Assembly: GCA_030154225.1 (NCBI GenBank)
Contig: JASKKI010000006.1
Coordinates: forward strand, 1-60,584
Direction: 5' to 3'
DNA length: 60,584 bases
From: Clostridia bacterium
Lineage (GTDB): Bacteria > Bacillota > Peptococcia > Peptococcales > BICA1-8
The position numbers were made by a program, and so were the translations under genes. The notes beneath the pieces were generated by a model that saw only the letters and a list, made by a program, of their open reading frames with translations, was not told the DNA's origin and searched no databases. Positions 8,312-16,176 of this stretch are shown here, piece after piece (the first letter of the stretch is position 1; every line of letters begins with the position of its first letter).

Positions 8312-9625
8312 TCATTCAGCTCTTTTTTTAATTATAAACCTGATAGGTGTACCTTCAAAACCAAAATTTTCCCTAATCTTATTTTCCAGATACCTTTCAT
8401 AGGAAAAATGTAAAATTTCCGGTTCATTAACAAAAATTATAAAAGTAGGTGGCTTTACCCCTGTCTGGGTAGCATAGAGAATTTTTAGTCTTTTACCTTT
8501 TTCTGAAGGAGGTGGATTAAGTTGAACTGCTTCATTAATTATTTGATTTAAAATACTGGTACTTACACGATAAGAATGTTGTTGGGCAACAAAATCAACT
8601 AATTCTAATATTTTAGGAATCCTTTGCTTAGTTAATGCGGAAACAAAAATAATAGGTGCATATTGTAAAAATAATAGTTCATTACGTACTGTTTTTTCAA
8701 ATCGGTGTAAAGTTTTATCATCTTTTTCAATTAAATCCCATTTATTAATCACCAGAACACATGCTTTTCCCTGTTCATGGGCATAACCGACAATTTTTTT
8801 GTCCTGTTCCGTTACACCATCAATAGCATTTAATACCATTATGACCACATCTGAACGATCAATAGCACGTAAAGATCGGATGACACTATACCGTTCAGTA
8901 GGATCGGAAATCTTACTTCTCCTACGCATACCTGCAGTATCAATAATTACATATTCCTGATTATTTCTTGAAAAGGGGGTGTCTATGGCATCTCTGGTAG
9001 TTCCGGGAATGTCACTGACAATTACCCGCTCTTGTCCTAAAATTACATTTACTAAAGATGATTTACCAACATTAGGCCTACCCACAACGGCAATTTTTAT
9101 GGTGTCAGGATCATATGGTTCTTGAAGATTTTCAGGAAATAATTCAACTACTTTATCCAATAAGTCTCCTGTATTCATGCCATGGATAGCAGAAATAGGG
9201 TTGGGTTCTCCCAGACCTAATTGATAAAAATCAAAAAAAATAGTCGGATCATGATATTCTTCAATTTTATTTACTACCAGTAATACATCCTTTTTTGTTT
9301 TTCTCAACATTTGAGCAACTTCCTGGTCATCAACAGTAATACCGATTTTACCATCGACAACAAATAGTATCACATCAGCCTCTTCAATGGCTATTTGAGC
9401 TTGATTTTTTATTTTATCTAAAAAAGCATCTTCTTTACCTGTTTCAATACCACCTGTATCTATAACCGTGAAATAGCGACCTTTCCATTCGGCATCTTTA
9501 TATAATCTATCTCTAGTGACACCAGGTGTATCCTCAATTATTGCTGTTCTTCCCCCCGTTAATCTGTTAAACAAGGTTGATTTACCAACATTAGGTCTAC
9601 CTACTATAGCAACTATTGGTTTCAA
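8312..9625 (-). CDS. der: Ribosome biogenesis GTPase Der (EngA)
   Basis: Double GTPase needed for 50S subunit maturation. Two G domains in tandem are visible: '[14 protein letters not shown]' with 'DTPGVTRD' near the N-terminus, and '[12 protein letters not shown]' with 'DIPGTTRDA' around 180-210, each followed by DTxG and NKxE/NKWD motifs, then the KH-like C-terminal domain ending '[11 protein letters not shown]'. About 437 aa, as usual. I favour the TTG at 9625 (Met-Lys-Pro-Ile) with GGAGTGA in place; a GTG three codons further upstream is possible. Immediately downstream of the DUF512 gene, an arrangement common in Clostridia. Confidence 0.97.
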   Translation of the reverse strand: MKPIVAIVGRPNVGKSTLFNRLTGGRTAIIEDTPGVTRDRLYKDAEWKGRYFTVIDTGGIETGKEDAFLDKIKNQAQIAIEEADVILFVVDGKIGITVDDQEVAQMLRKTKKDVLLVVNKIEEYHDPTIFFDFYQLGLGEPNPISAIHGMNTGDLLDKVVELFPENLQEPYDPDTIKIAVVGRPNVGKSSLVNVILGQERVIVSDIPGTTRDAIDTPFSRNNQEYVIIDTAGMRRRSKISDPTERYSVIRSLRAIDRSDVVIMVLNAIDGVTEQDKKIVGYAHEQGKACVLVINKWDLIEKDDKTLHRFEKTVRNELLFLQYAPIIFVSALTKQRIPKILELVDFVAQQHSYRVSTSILNQIINEAVQLNPPPSEKGKRLKILYATQTGVKPPTFIIFVNEPEILHFSYERYLENKIRENFGFEGTPIRFIIKKRAE

Positions 9626-9639
9626 AAAAATCACTCCAT

Positions 9640-10944
9640 TTATTTAATGATTTCATTAATAAAAGATTGTACAGAATTATTAACAACAATTAAATCAATA
9701 TTTAATTGCCGGCTTATGTCATCGGGCCTTAAACCATCTAAGAATAAATAATCATCCTGTTTGAGCATAATATCCGAAATAATAACTTTTGAACCCGGTG
9801 GGCTACCTTTCAACCCCTCTAAAAGGTCAAAGCCGGTTAATAAACCGCAAACAGTAACTCTTGGTCCAAAAAATTGATTATTAACTACCAGTAGTTTTAA
9901 TTTTAAACCTTTAATTTTATTCAATTCCTTTATTATTGGTTCCAAAACATACTTGCCCGATTGACTGGTTACAACTGTAAACTCATTTTCCTTAACCACA
10001 GAAGGGAGAGAATTTTTCACTTTTTCAAAGTCATGGATAAATAATCTACTTAGACCTATACCATTTTCAGTTTGAGGAAAATCCTCATATGCTTCCAATT
10101 CAGGAAAATCTTTTCTAGCTTGAATATAAATTTCATCAGCTAAAAATACAAAAGTGTAATCAAATTTTTCTTTAAAGTATTTCTGTTTTTCTGAAATTTT
10201 ACTTATTAATTTTCGAGCATAATCCTGACTAAACACAGGAAATTTTTCTAAGTCTTTTCTGAATTTTGTCACACCAACCGGTACTATTGCCAAAGAACTT
10301 ACTCCAGGCCATAATGTACTTAAATCTTCAATTGTTTTATCTAAATATTCTCCATCGTTAATACCGGGACATAAAACAACCTGGGTATGGATATTTATTC
10401 CAGCCTCAATTAAATAATTTAATTGTTCCAGTATTTTACCCCCTTTAGGATTTCCTAAAAGTTGAATCCTTAATTGGGGATCGGTAGTATGTACTGATAC
10501 ATACAACGGACTTAAATGTAATTTTTTTATTCGTTCTAAATCCGAGGACTTTAGATTTGTGAGGGTAATAAAATTACCTTGTAAAAATGAAAGTCTGTAA
10601 TCATCATCCTTTACATATAAAGATGACCTCATAGCAGGTGCCATTTGTTCGATAAAACAAAACATGCATTTATTCTGACAACTACGAATTTTATCAAACA
10701 CAGCCTGTTCAAAAATTACACCTAAATTTTCATCAATATCCTTTTCAATTTTAAAAAGTATTTTTCCTTTATCTTTACTTTCAATCATTAAATTTATTTC
10801 TTCATCAGCCCACAAAAATTGAAAATGAATTAAGTCCAGAGGTTGAATACCATTTACTTCCAATATTTTATCACCCGGTTCTAAACCCAGATCCGAGGCT
10901 AAAGAATCCGGTATAACTTCAGCAATAACTGCATTTGCCATCAT
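9640..10944 (-). CDS. DUF512 protein with PDZ and radical-SAM-like domains
   Basis: Begins with a PDZ-like segment (residues about 5-65, '[21 protein letters not shown]'-type), followed by a CX3CX2C cluster ('CQNKCMFCF', about 88-96) as in radical SAM enzymes and a TIM-barrel-like middle; the C-terminal 200 residues are the DUF512 region ('[14 protein letters not shown]', '[10 protein letters not shown]'). Reaction and substrate are unknown for the family. 434 aa is the family size. The ATG at 10944 follows TGGAGTGA. It lies six bases upstream of der, so an association with ribosome assembly or RNA modification is often suspected, but this is only context. Confidence 0.85.
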   Translation of the reverse strand: MMANAVIAEVIPDSLASDLGLEPGDKILEVNGIQPLDLIHFQFLWADEEINLMIESKDKGKILFKIEKDIDENLGVIFEQAVFDKIRSCQNKCMFCFIEQMAPAMRSSLYVKDDDYRLSFLQGNFITLTNLKSSDLERIKKLHLSPLYVSVHTTDPQLRIQLLGNPKGGKILEQLNYLIEAGINIHTQVVLCPGINDGEYLDKTIEDLSTLWPGVSSLAIVPVGVTKFRKDLEKFPVFSQDYARKLISKISEKQKYFKEKFDYTFVFLADEIYIQARKDFPELEAYEDFPQTENGIGLSRLFIHDFEKVKNSLPSVVKENEFTVVTSQSGKYVLEPIIKELNKIKGLKLKLLVVNNQFFGPRVTVCGLLTGFDLLEGLKGSPPGSKVIISDIMLKQDDYLFLDGLRPDDISRQLNIDLIVVNNSVQSFINEIIK

Positions 10945-11002
10945 TTCACTCCAATACCAATGATTTTTCCTAATTATTATCTATTATACCCAGTTTCTAG
11001 TC

Positions 11003-11032
11003 AAGAAAAAGGCAGGAACTTAGTGTCCCTGC
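11003..11032 (-). terminator. Intrinsic terminator of the YIEGIA-DUF3189 cluster
   Basis: An 8-bp stem GCAGGGAC/GTTCCTGC (one GU pair) with a 5-nt loop, then CTTTTTCTT on the minus strand, overlapping the stop of the last DUF3189 gene. Confidence 0.85.
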
Positions 11033-11451
11033 TTCCTAATTTCTTTAACTTCCTCGTCAATATAAGCTAATTTCTTATGTAATTTTTCAGCTATAAATTT
11101 ATTACCATATTTTAAAAAGATTCCATTACACCAAACTAAATGTTTAGGAACATATTTAGATACATCAATTAATTTTAAATTATTTTCCGGATATCCTGTG
11201 AACCGTAACAAATCATAAGTAGACTTTATAATCAATTGAGCTTCATTACTGGTCCCTAAAGTATATATTAAATTACCTTTTCTATCCTTACCGATATATA
11301 AAAACATACCCACCTTTCCTGGAAAAGCACCAAAATTAGGAAGGTTTAATATCTCATTTATTTTTGCTTCTCTATTTATCTGGCCTAGATGTAAATTTGC
11401 TGCAACTAATGAGGCATATGTACCTGTGGGACATAAATATATTATAGGCAT
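11020..11451 (-). CDS. DUF3189 family protein (second copy)
   Basis: 143 aa. It starts 'MPIIYLCPTGTYASLVAANLHLG', the N-terminal pattern of DUF3189 (a short beta strand, a Cys-containing loop and a helix), and shares a central block ('GKVGMFLYIGKDRKGNLIYTLG') with the gene upstream. The loop 'CPTGTYAS' is reminiscent of a phosphate- or nucleotide-binding loop, but no function is established. The ATG overlaps the stop of the preceding paralogue by one base (TGATG), so the two are translationally coupled. Last gene of the cluster that includes spoIIP. Function unknown. Confidence 0.75.
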   Translation of the reverse strand: MPIIYLCPTGTYASLVAANLHLGQINREAKINEILNLPNFGAFPGKVGMFLYIGKDRKGNLIYTLGTSNEAQLIIKSTYDLLRFTGYPENNLKLIDVSKYVPKHLVWCNGIFLKYGNKFIAEKLHKKLAYIDEEVKEIRKQGH

Positions 11452-11918
11452 CAGCTTTTTAACCTACCATACTTAGTTTTAATAATATTAACTAAATGGG
11501 AAAACTTAAAAAAAGAAATTTGTGTTCCTTTAATGACAATTGGACGACCTAATTTAGTAAATCCCAGCCGCCTAGAAAGATATCCTCCTATTACCATTAA
11601 CCAATTGACATAAGGCATTGTATCTACAAAAACCAATTGGTCATTAGGAATCTCCATCATACCGGCAATACTGCGCATTATAGTTTCATAATCTTTAGCT
11701 AAATTATGTTTACTGGTTATATATATTTTATTACCATATTCATCATTACCAATATACCTTATATAACCATGATCCTTTGCTACTTGTTGGTCATAATAGG
11801 GTAATTTTAAAAGTTTTTCTGCATTAGGAATAATGTTATCTTTGATTAAACCGGCATGGATACAAGCTGCCGTTACCGAAGAATGGGACCCGCCATAGCA
11901 ATGATATATGACATGCAA
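11451..11918 (-). CDS. DUF3189 family protein (first copy)
   Basis: 155 aa, beginning 'HVIYHCYGGSHSSVTAA', the diagnostic DUF3189 start with a Cys-Tyr-Gly-Gly loop, and carrying the central 'IRYIGNDEYGNKIYI' block also seen in the next gene. The start is most likely the TTG at 11918, which has AGGAGG at the right distance; an in-frame upstream start at 11948 would overlap the neighbour more and lacks such a site. Role unknown; the family occurs in spore formers and here sits in an operon with YIEGIA and SpoIIP. The paralogue pair suggests a heterodimer, which is my inference. Confidence 0.75.
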   Translation of the reverse strand: MHVIYHCYGGSHSSVTAACIHAGLIKDNIIPNAEKLLKLPYYDQQVAKDHGYIRYIGNDEYGNKIYITSKHNLAKDYETIMRSIAGMMEIPNDQLVFVDTMPYVNWLMVIGGYLSRRLGFTKLGRPIVIKGTQISFFKFSHLVNIIKTKYGRLKS

Positions 11919-11934
11919 GCTTTTTCCTCCTGAA

Positions 11935-12126
11935 TTAGTGTTTGACAATTATATAAACTCCATTTTCCAAATCATGAGCCATTGCTTTTAGAATTCTACT
12001 TAGTAATAAACATAAGTGCTGGGCTTCTTGGTCATCTTTAGTAATAAATATGGGGACATTGCCCAAAACCCTTTCCGGGTAAGGAGTAACAATTCCCAGA
12101 ATTTGTTCTTTTAAAGCAATTTCCAT
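11935..12126 (-). CDS. Small capping-type partner protein of YIEGIA
   Basis: 63 aa from the ATG at 12126, which has a perfect AAGGAGG five bases upstream; a longer reading to 12165 lacks a site. The sequence ('PERVLGNVPIFITKDDQEA', 'MAHDLENGVYIIV') matches the small protein encoded next to YIEGIA in Clostridia and named capping complex subunit for YIEGIA. No transmembrane segment. It lies directly behind the YIEGIA gene and overlaps the upstream extension of the DUF3189 gene, a tightly packed operon. The biochemical role is not known. Confidence 0.7.
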   Translation of the reverse strand: MEIALKEQILGIVTPYPERVLGNVPIFITKDDQEAQHLCLLLSRILKAMAHDLENGVYIIVKH

Positions 12127-12142
12127 AAGTTCCTCCTTATAT

Positions 12143-13033
12143 CTAATCTGCAGCTTTTCTTCCAACTTTACTGGCTAGAGGTTTTTGAACCGCACTTTCT
12201 AGAACGGGAGTTCGATATATAGCCTCAATTACACATTCAATATCTTTTTCATTTGGTAAAACAAATAATCCTAGTTTTCCTGTGTCTATATCTTTTCTCA
12301 TTAATGGAGTCCAATCCGGTTCACCTGTTTCCAACTTATTTCCTACTAAAACAGATACATCATGAAGAATAGCCTGTCTTTGACCAAGATTATTTAAAGT
12401 AGCTCTGGCATTATCATCTTTAGGATGGATTACCACCCCTATCCCTTCTCGTAAAATTTTTTCCCTTGCATTTTTAAGACCTACATTCATAATTACTATG
12501 TTATCAACCATTAATAAAGAATTTTGAAAATGAAGCTTACCAGGTTTAACAATAGCTATATCTCGAACAAACTCCCCACCCATTAAAAAACCGGAAAGAA
12601 AAATAGTTATTAAACCGGCTAATGCACCTATCAAGAGACCGAATAAAATGGCAAATCCGGTAGTTGTTAAAGAAACTAGCATTACCAAGTAATTTCTGGC
12701 TTCAAAAACTTTTGCAATTCCTTCAATATAATCTAACCCCCGTGCAACCAAAGCATACTCTTCAAGTTTTGTTAGAGTTTCCCTTTCCATATTTCTTATT
12801 TCTCTAAATTGTTGTGCTGCCAAAACTAAAAAAGTAACTGCAGTAAACTCTTTTTCTAATAATGCAGGAATTGCTAAAGAAGCTAAAGAAGCAGCAATAA
12901 CTCCCAAGGAGATATGGGTTACATAACCATGGGGGTAAGATGGATATGAACGATAATCATTCCTTAACATATATAATCTAGCAATAATTCCTGCACCAAT
13001 ACCCAGTATAACTATTTGTGAGTACTTATCCAT
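12143..13033 (-). CDS. YIEGIA domain-containing membrane protein
   Basis: 296 aa. The name-giving motif 'YIEGIAKVFEARNY' is at about residues 101-114. Hydrophobic segments lie at about 6-25, 40-75 and 118-160 (the last pair 'MLVSLTTTGFAILFGLLIGALAGLITIFLSG'-like, in two helices), followed by a soluble C-terminal domain of about 130 residues. The family is confined to spore-forming Clostridia and has no assigned reaction. Located between spoIIP and its small partner gene, all with gaps below 20 nt, it is likely to act in the mother cell or forespore membrane during sporulation (inference). Confidence 0.8.
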   Translation of the reverse strand: MDKYSQIVILGIGAGIIARLYMLRNDYRSYPSYPHGYVTHISLGVIAASLASLAIPALLEKEFTAVTFLVLAAQQFREIRNMERETLTKLEEYALVARGLDYIEGIAKVFEARNYLVMLVSLTTTGFAILFGLLIGALAGLITIFLSGFLMGGEFVRDIAIVKPGKLHFQNSLLMVDNIVIMNVGLKNAREKILREGIGVVIHPKDDNARATLNNLGQRQAILHDVSVLVGNKLETGEPDWTPLMRKDIDTGKLGLFVLPNEKDIECVIEAIYRTPVLESAVQKPLASKVGRKAAD

Positions 13034-13038
13034 ATTTT

Positions 13039-14229
13039 TTAATTCTTTTTCCTTTTAAAATTACCTAAAAAACTGGTAAATTCTTTGCCAATTCCTTTAA
13101 CCCTATCCAGCGACCCTTTCAGACTACCTGAGCTAAGGAACAAAAAGCCAATTGCTCCCACTATAAATATGATAAGTATCCAAACTATAGATGAACCTGT
13201 TTTACCTGTTCTTTGCCAGGTTCTGGCTGGACCTGCTTCTAACCCTAAAAACTCGGGTAGTAAAGAAGCAAAGGCAATGGCACCGTTATTTGCTGCTTGT
13301 AAAGAATTGGTATGGGTCCCTACTTCAATTAAAATTGAATTAGGTGCAAGATCTTGATTATAATTACCCTTTGCGATAAAAATTCCTTTTATTAACCCCG
13401 GTTTTTTCTTATCATAAAAAGCTTTAATTTTTTTAGCAAAATCTAAATTAGACTGCATATTTTGATTTTGCCTGCCAACTACCAGGCGCACCTGAGTAGC
13501 ATTTTTACCATCAATTTTCCTGGCATAAAATTTGGGATCAGGTACACCGTCTCTATGAACATCAATGATTGTTACCGGACGGTATTTAAGCAATTGAGCA
13601 GCTGTTCTTCTAGATCGTTGATAAGCATTGGCATCATGGGGATCATGTTTATTTAAACTGAGATTGGCCTGTGTGCCCTGACTTTCCAGGGAATTAGCAA
13701 TTGTTTGGGTAACTTGTAGTATATCTCCTCGACCAGGCTCACTATCTTTTCCTGATGTGGGAACATAGGATTCCCCGGTATGGGTACTATATAAAGCTAC
13801 TGAACCAGGACTTTTTTCTGCTAAAAGGTTGGTACTGAAAGTACTCACAGCTTTGTCCCAGTCAGGTATCCATGATATATTTTCTTTACCTTTAAATCTA
13901 CAATAAACCTTGTCTCCTTCAATTTTTTCAACTTCATAAAGGGAATTGTCACTTAAAATTAATTTATCACCCTCGAATACTCCCCGGGCAGTTCGATCTA
14001 TTTCCCTTTTAGTATTAATATCAATAAAGGAATAAAAACCACCATCTGTTCTTTCTACTTCGAAACTACCAAATTCATCTAAAAAGTTTATGGAAAGATG
14101 ATTAGAAGAACTCACAGTAGCCAAATCCCTATTGGAAAAATAATTATTTTGACTGATGATATACATTGAGGAAAATATAAGTATAAAAATTCCCAGCCCC
14201 ATAAGTATGAAGCGCTTATTATTCATCAT
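13039..14229 (-). CDS. spoIIP: Stage II sporulation protein P (engulfment peptidoglycan hydrolase)
   Basis: SpoIIP cleaves peptidoglycan as amidase and endopeptidase, with SpoIID and SpoIIM, during septal thinning and engulfment. Here: an N-terminal signal/anchor (about 8-27), then a variable region, and the SpoIIP domain from about 145 ('ALYSTHTGESY', 'IIDVHRDGVP', 'ILIEVGTHTNS') with the zinc-ligand His and Glu residues present. A second hydrophobic segment near the C-terminus (about 350-372) is an addition compared with the B. subtilis layout. 396 aa with ATG 14229 after GGGGTGA. The gene overlaps the DUF1614 gene by 11 bp. spoIIM is in the same window but 39 kb away. Confidence 0.9.
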   Translation of the reverse strand: MMNNKRFILMGLGIFILIFSSMYIISQNNYFSNRDLATVSSSNHLSINFLDEFGSFEVERTDGGFYSFIDINTKREIDRTARGVFEGDKLILSDNSLYEVEKIEGDKVYCRFKGKENISWIPDWDKAVSTFSTNLLAEKSPGSVALYSTHTGESYVPTSGKDSEPGRGDILQVTQTIANSLESQGTQANLSLNKHDPHDANAYQRSRRTAAQLLKYRPVTIIDVHRDGVPDPKFYARKIDGKNATQVRLVVGRQNQNMQSNLDFAKKIKAFYDKKKPGLIKGIFIAKGNYNQDLAPNSILIEVGTHTNSLQAANNGAIAFASLLPEFLGLEAGPARTWQRTGKTGSSIVWILIIFIVGAIGFLFLSSGSLKGSLDRVKGIGKEFTSFLGNFKRKKN

Positions 14230-14938
14230 TTTTATCACCCCTATGGCTGTTTTGCTTTTGGCTTTCCATGTCTTTAAGATTATTTATTAACTGGGGATCT
14301 CTTCCTCTACTATCAGGGCCACCCTGTAGCCTTTCCCTACCTTCACCGATTAATTCAGCCAGCATGACAGCTATTATTCCAGCAATTACAATACTATCAA
14401 ATGCTCCTGCGCCTCCTATGTGAACTGTTCCAGGAACTCCTGTTGTGAATAAATATATGAAATGAAAGATGTCTAATAATAAAACTCCCAGGGTTGCTGC
14501 AACAAAGGCAGCTCTTCTTGAACGCCCCGCAATATAAGCTATTAGACCCCCTGCCAGCGGGTATATATAAATGGGATCAAGTAAAGTATTAAATTCATCA
14601 TGTCCTCCTCGCATTAGAACACTTCCAATCAAGTAAATAACTACTCCAGTTAATAAAGCACCTACGATTGCTCTTATTTTTTCTTTAGTTGTCCCTGCTT
14701 TGTTTAGTAAATAAATAGATAAACCAACTGGTATCACACCTCCGCCAATATTCAAGGAAGCATTAATATTGCCCTTAAAAAGAGGTATATCTATAAAACT
14801 TCCAATAATTAAGGCCGCAATAACTAAAAAAGCTCCTCTATCACTAAGTCGCATTCTATCTAAGATTCTTTGAGCAATACCAAAATAAATTAAGATAGAT
14901 ATGGCTAATAAAACAATTACCCCTATACTAAACCGCAA
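14219..14938 (-). CDS. DUF1614 family polytopic membrane protein
   Basis: About 239 aa with seven or more hydrophobic segments and a polar C-terminal tail of about 40 residues ('GRERLQGGPDSRGRDPQ' and many charged residues). The pattern 'FIDIPLF' and 'GVIPVGLSIYLL' corresponds to DUF1614. Function unknown. The TTG at 14938 follows GGGGAGG at a good distance; another in-frame TTG at 14944 is too close. First gene of the cluster that continues with spoIIP, YIEGIA and DUF3189 genes, so expression with sporulation genes is likely. Confidence 0.7.
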   Translation of the reverse strand: MRFSIGVIVLLAISILIYFGIAQRILDRMRLSDRGAFLVIAALIIGSFIDIPLFKGNINASLNIGGGVIPVGLSIYLLNKAGTTKEKIRAIVGALLTGVVIYLIGSVLMRGGHDEFNTLLDPIYIYPLAGGLIAYIAGRSRRAAFVAATLGVLLLDIFHFIYLFTTGVPGTVHIGGAGAFDSIVIAGIIAVMLAELIGEGRERLQGGPDSRGRDPQLINNLKDMESQKQNSHRGDKNDE

Positions 14939-15043
14939 AACCAACCTCCCCTTTCAATACTTTGTTCAACTTTTAGAATTCCCGCAAAACCTATTTTTAT
15001 ACTTAATAATAAAAGGGGAACATCCGTTTTAGGCTGCGGACAA

Positions 15044-15069
15044 CAAAAAACAACCTTAAATAGGTTGTT
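15044..15069 (-). terminator. Intrinsic terminator after fni
   Basis: Stem AACAACCT/AGGTTGTT (15049-15069) with a 5-nt loop and a following T run on the minus strand; the stem overlaps the fni stop. Confidence 0.85.
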
Positions 15070-16129
15070 GTAAACTTCTTTTAGCATAGTGGGATATATC
15101 TATTCCCCTAGCTTCCAACCATTCTTTTACGAAACCAGTAACTATAATCGGTATGGTTTTTAAATCACATATCTCTCTTGCCCCGGTTAACAACATTAGT
15201 TCCTTCACTTGAGTTTTCAAATTATTAATATATTTAATTATATCATTAACATCATTATGATAAGCTTTTTCTAATACCGGCAAAGCAATTCCCACTAAAT
15301 CTGCTCCCAAGGCTAAAGATTTTAAAATACTAGAAGCGGAATATATTCCACCTGAAGCACAAACAGAAATTTCTTTGGCAACACTTAATGTTTCAATAAG
15401 TGAAATAACAGTGGGTATCCCCCATTCTACTAAATTAGGGTTGGTAAAAGATTTATTGCGGGCTCTTTCAATAGCTGCAAAATTAGTTCCCCCTGCCCCA
15501 CCAATGTCAATAAATTTAATGCCTATATTAATTAATTTTTCTAATGTTTCTAATGAAATACCGAATCCTACTTCTTTAATTATAACTGGAACTGGTGACT
15601 TTTCTTTAATAAATGCAATGTTCTCTAATAAACCAGAAAAATCCCGATCACCTTCAGGCATGGCCAATTCCTGAGCTAAATTTAAATGAAGTTGTAACCC
15701 GTCAGCTTCGATCATTTCAACTGCCTGTAATGCATATTTATAATCAACTAAAGCACTTACATTAGCAAATATTAATCCATCCCGGTTTATTTTTCTAACT
15801 ATTGAGAATGTTTTCAGTGTATCAGGATTATTGAGTGCTGCAGTTTGGGATCCTACTGCTAAAGCAATATCGCATTCTTTAGCCGCTAATGATAACTTTT
15901 GATTAATTTCACCCAGGCCCGCTGCCCCTCCAGTTAGAGCATTAATTAACAAAGGAAAATCTAATCTCTTACCTAAAAATATTTTACTGGTATTAATTTC
16001 TGCCGAATCAAGACAACTTACAGCCTGATGTACTAAATATATATCATTAAATCCTGTTGAAATTGGACCGATTGGAACCTGTAAAGCATGCTTTATATGC
16101 TGCCATTTTCTTTTTTCTCTAATATCCAT
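15056..16129 (-). CDS. fni: Type 2 isopentenyl-diphosphate delta-isomerase
   Basis: FMN-dependent interconversion of isopentenyl and dimethylallyl diphosphate for isoprenoid synthesis. The FMN-dependent TIM barrel is recognisable from 'FPLLINALTGGA' (about 55-66), 'GSQTAAL', 'FIDIGGAGGTNFAAIE' (about 205) and 'VCASGGIYSA' (about 258). 357 aa is the family size. Its neighbour ispH makes the same two C5 precursors, so the adjacency is functional. A hairpin lies in the 47-bp gap between the rpsA end and its Shine-Dalgarno. Confidence 0.95.
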   Translation of the reverse strand: MDIREKRKWQHIKHALQVPIGPISTGFNDIYLVHQAVSCLDSAEINTSKIFLGKRLDFPLLINALTGGAAGLGEINQKLSLAAKECDIALAVGSQTAALNNPDTLKTFSIVRKINRDGLIFANVSALVDYKYALQAVEMIEADGLQLHLNLAQELAMPEGDRDFSGLLENIAFIKEKSPVPVIIKEVGFGISLETLEKLINIGIKFIDIGGAGGTNFAAIERARNKSFTNPNLVEWGIPTVISLIETLSVAKEISVCASGGIYSASSILKSLALGADLVGIALPVLEKAYHNDVNDIIKYINNLKTQVKELMLLTGAREICDLKTIPIIVTGFVKEWLEARGIDISHYAKRSLQQPI

Positions 16130-16145
16130 ATCATCACCTAGAATA

Positions 16146-16171
16146 ATGACGTAGCATTTTTGCTACGTCAT
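16146..16171. terminator. Strong hairpin between ispH-rpsA and fni
   Basis: An 11-bp perfect stem ATGACGTAGCA/TGCTACGTCAT with a 4-nt loop. A T tract follows only on the plus strand; on the minus strand, the direction of both neighbouring genes, the run is poor. It may act as a weak terminator, a transcript-end stabiliser or a block to antisense transcription. Confidence 0.55.
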
Positions 16172-16176
16172 ATTTT

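Noticed and set aside
11020-11948. DUF3189 pair as low-molecular-weight phosphatases
   Set aside because: The Cys-containing N-terminal loops recall the P-loop of such phosphatases, but the C(X)5R signature is absent in both.
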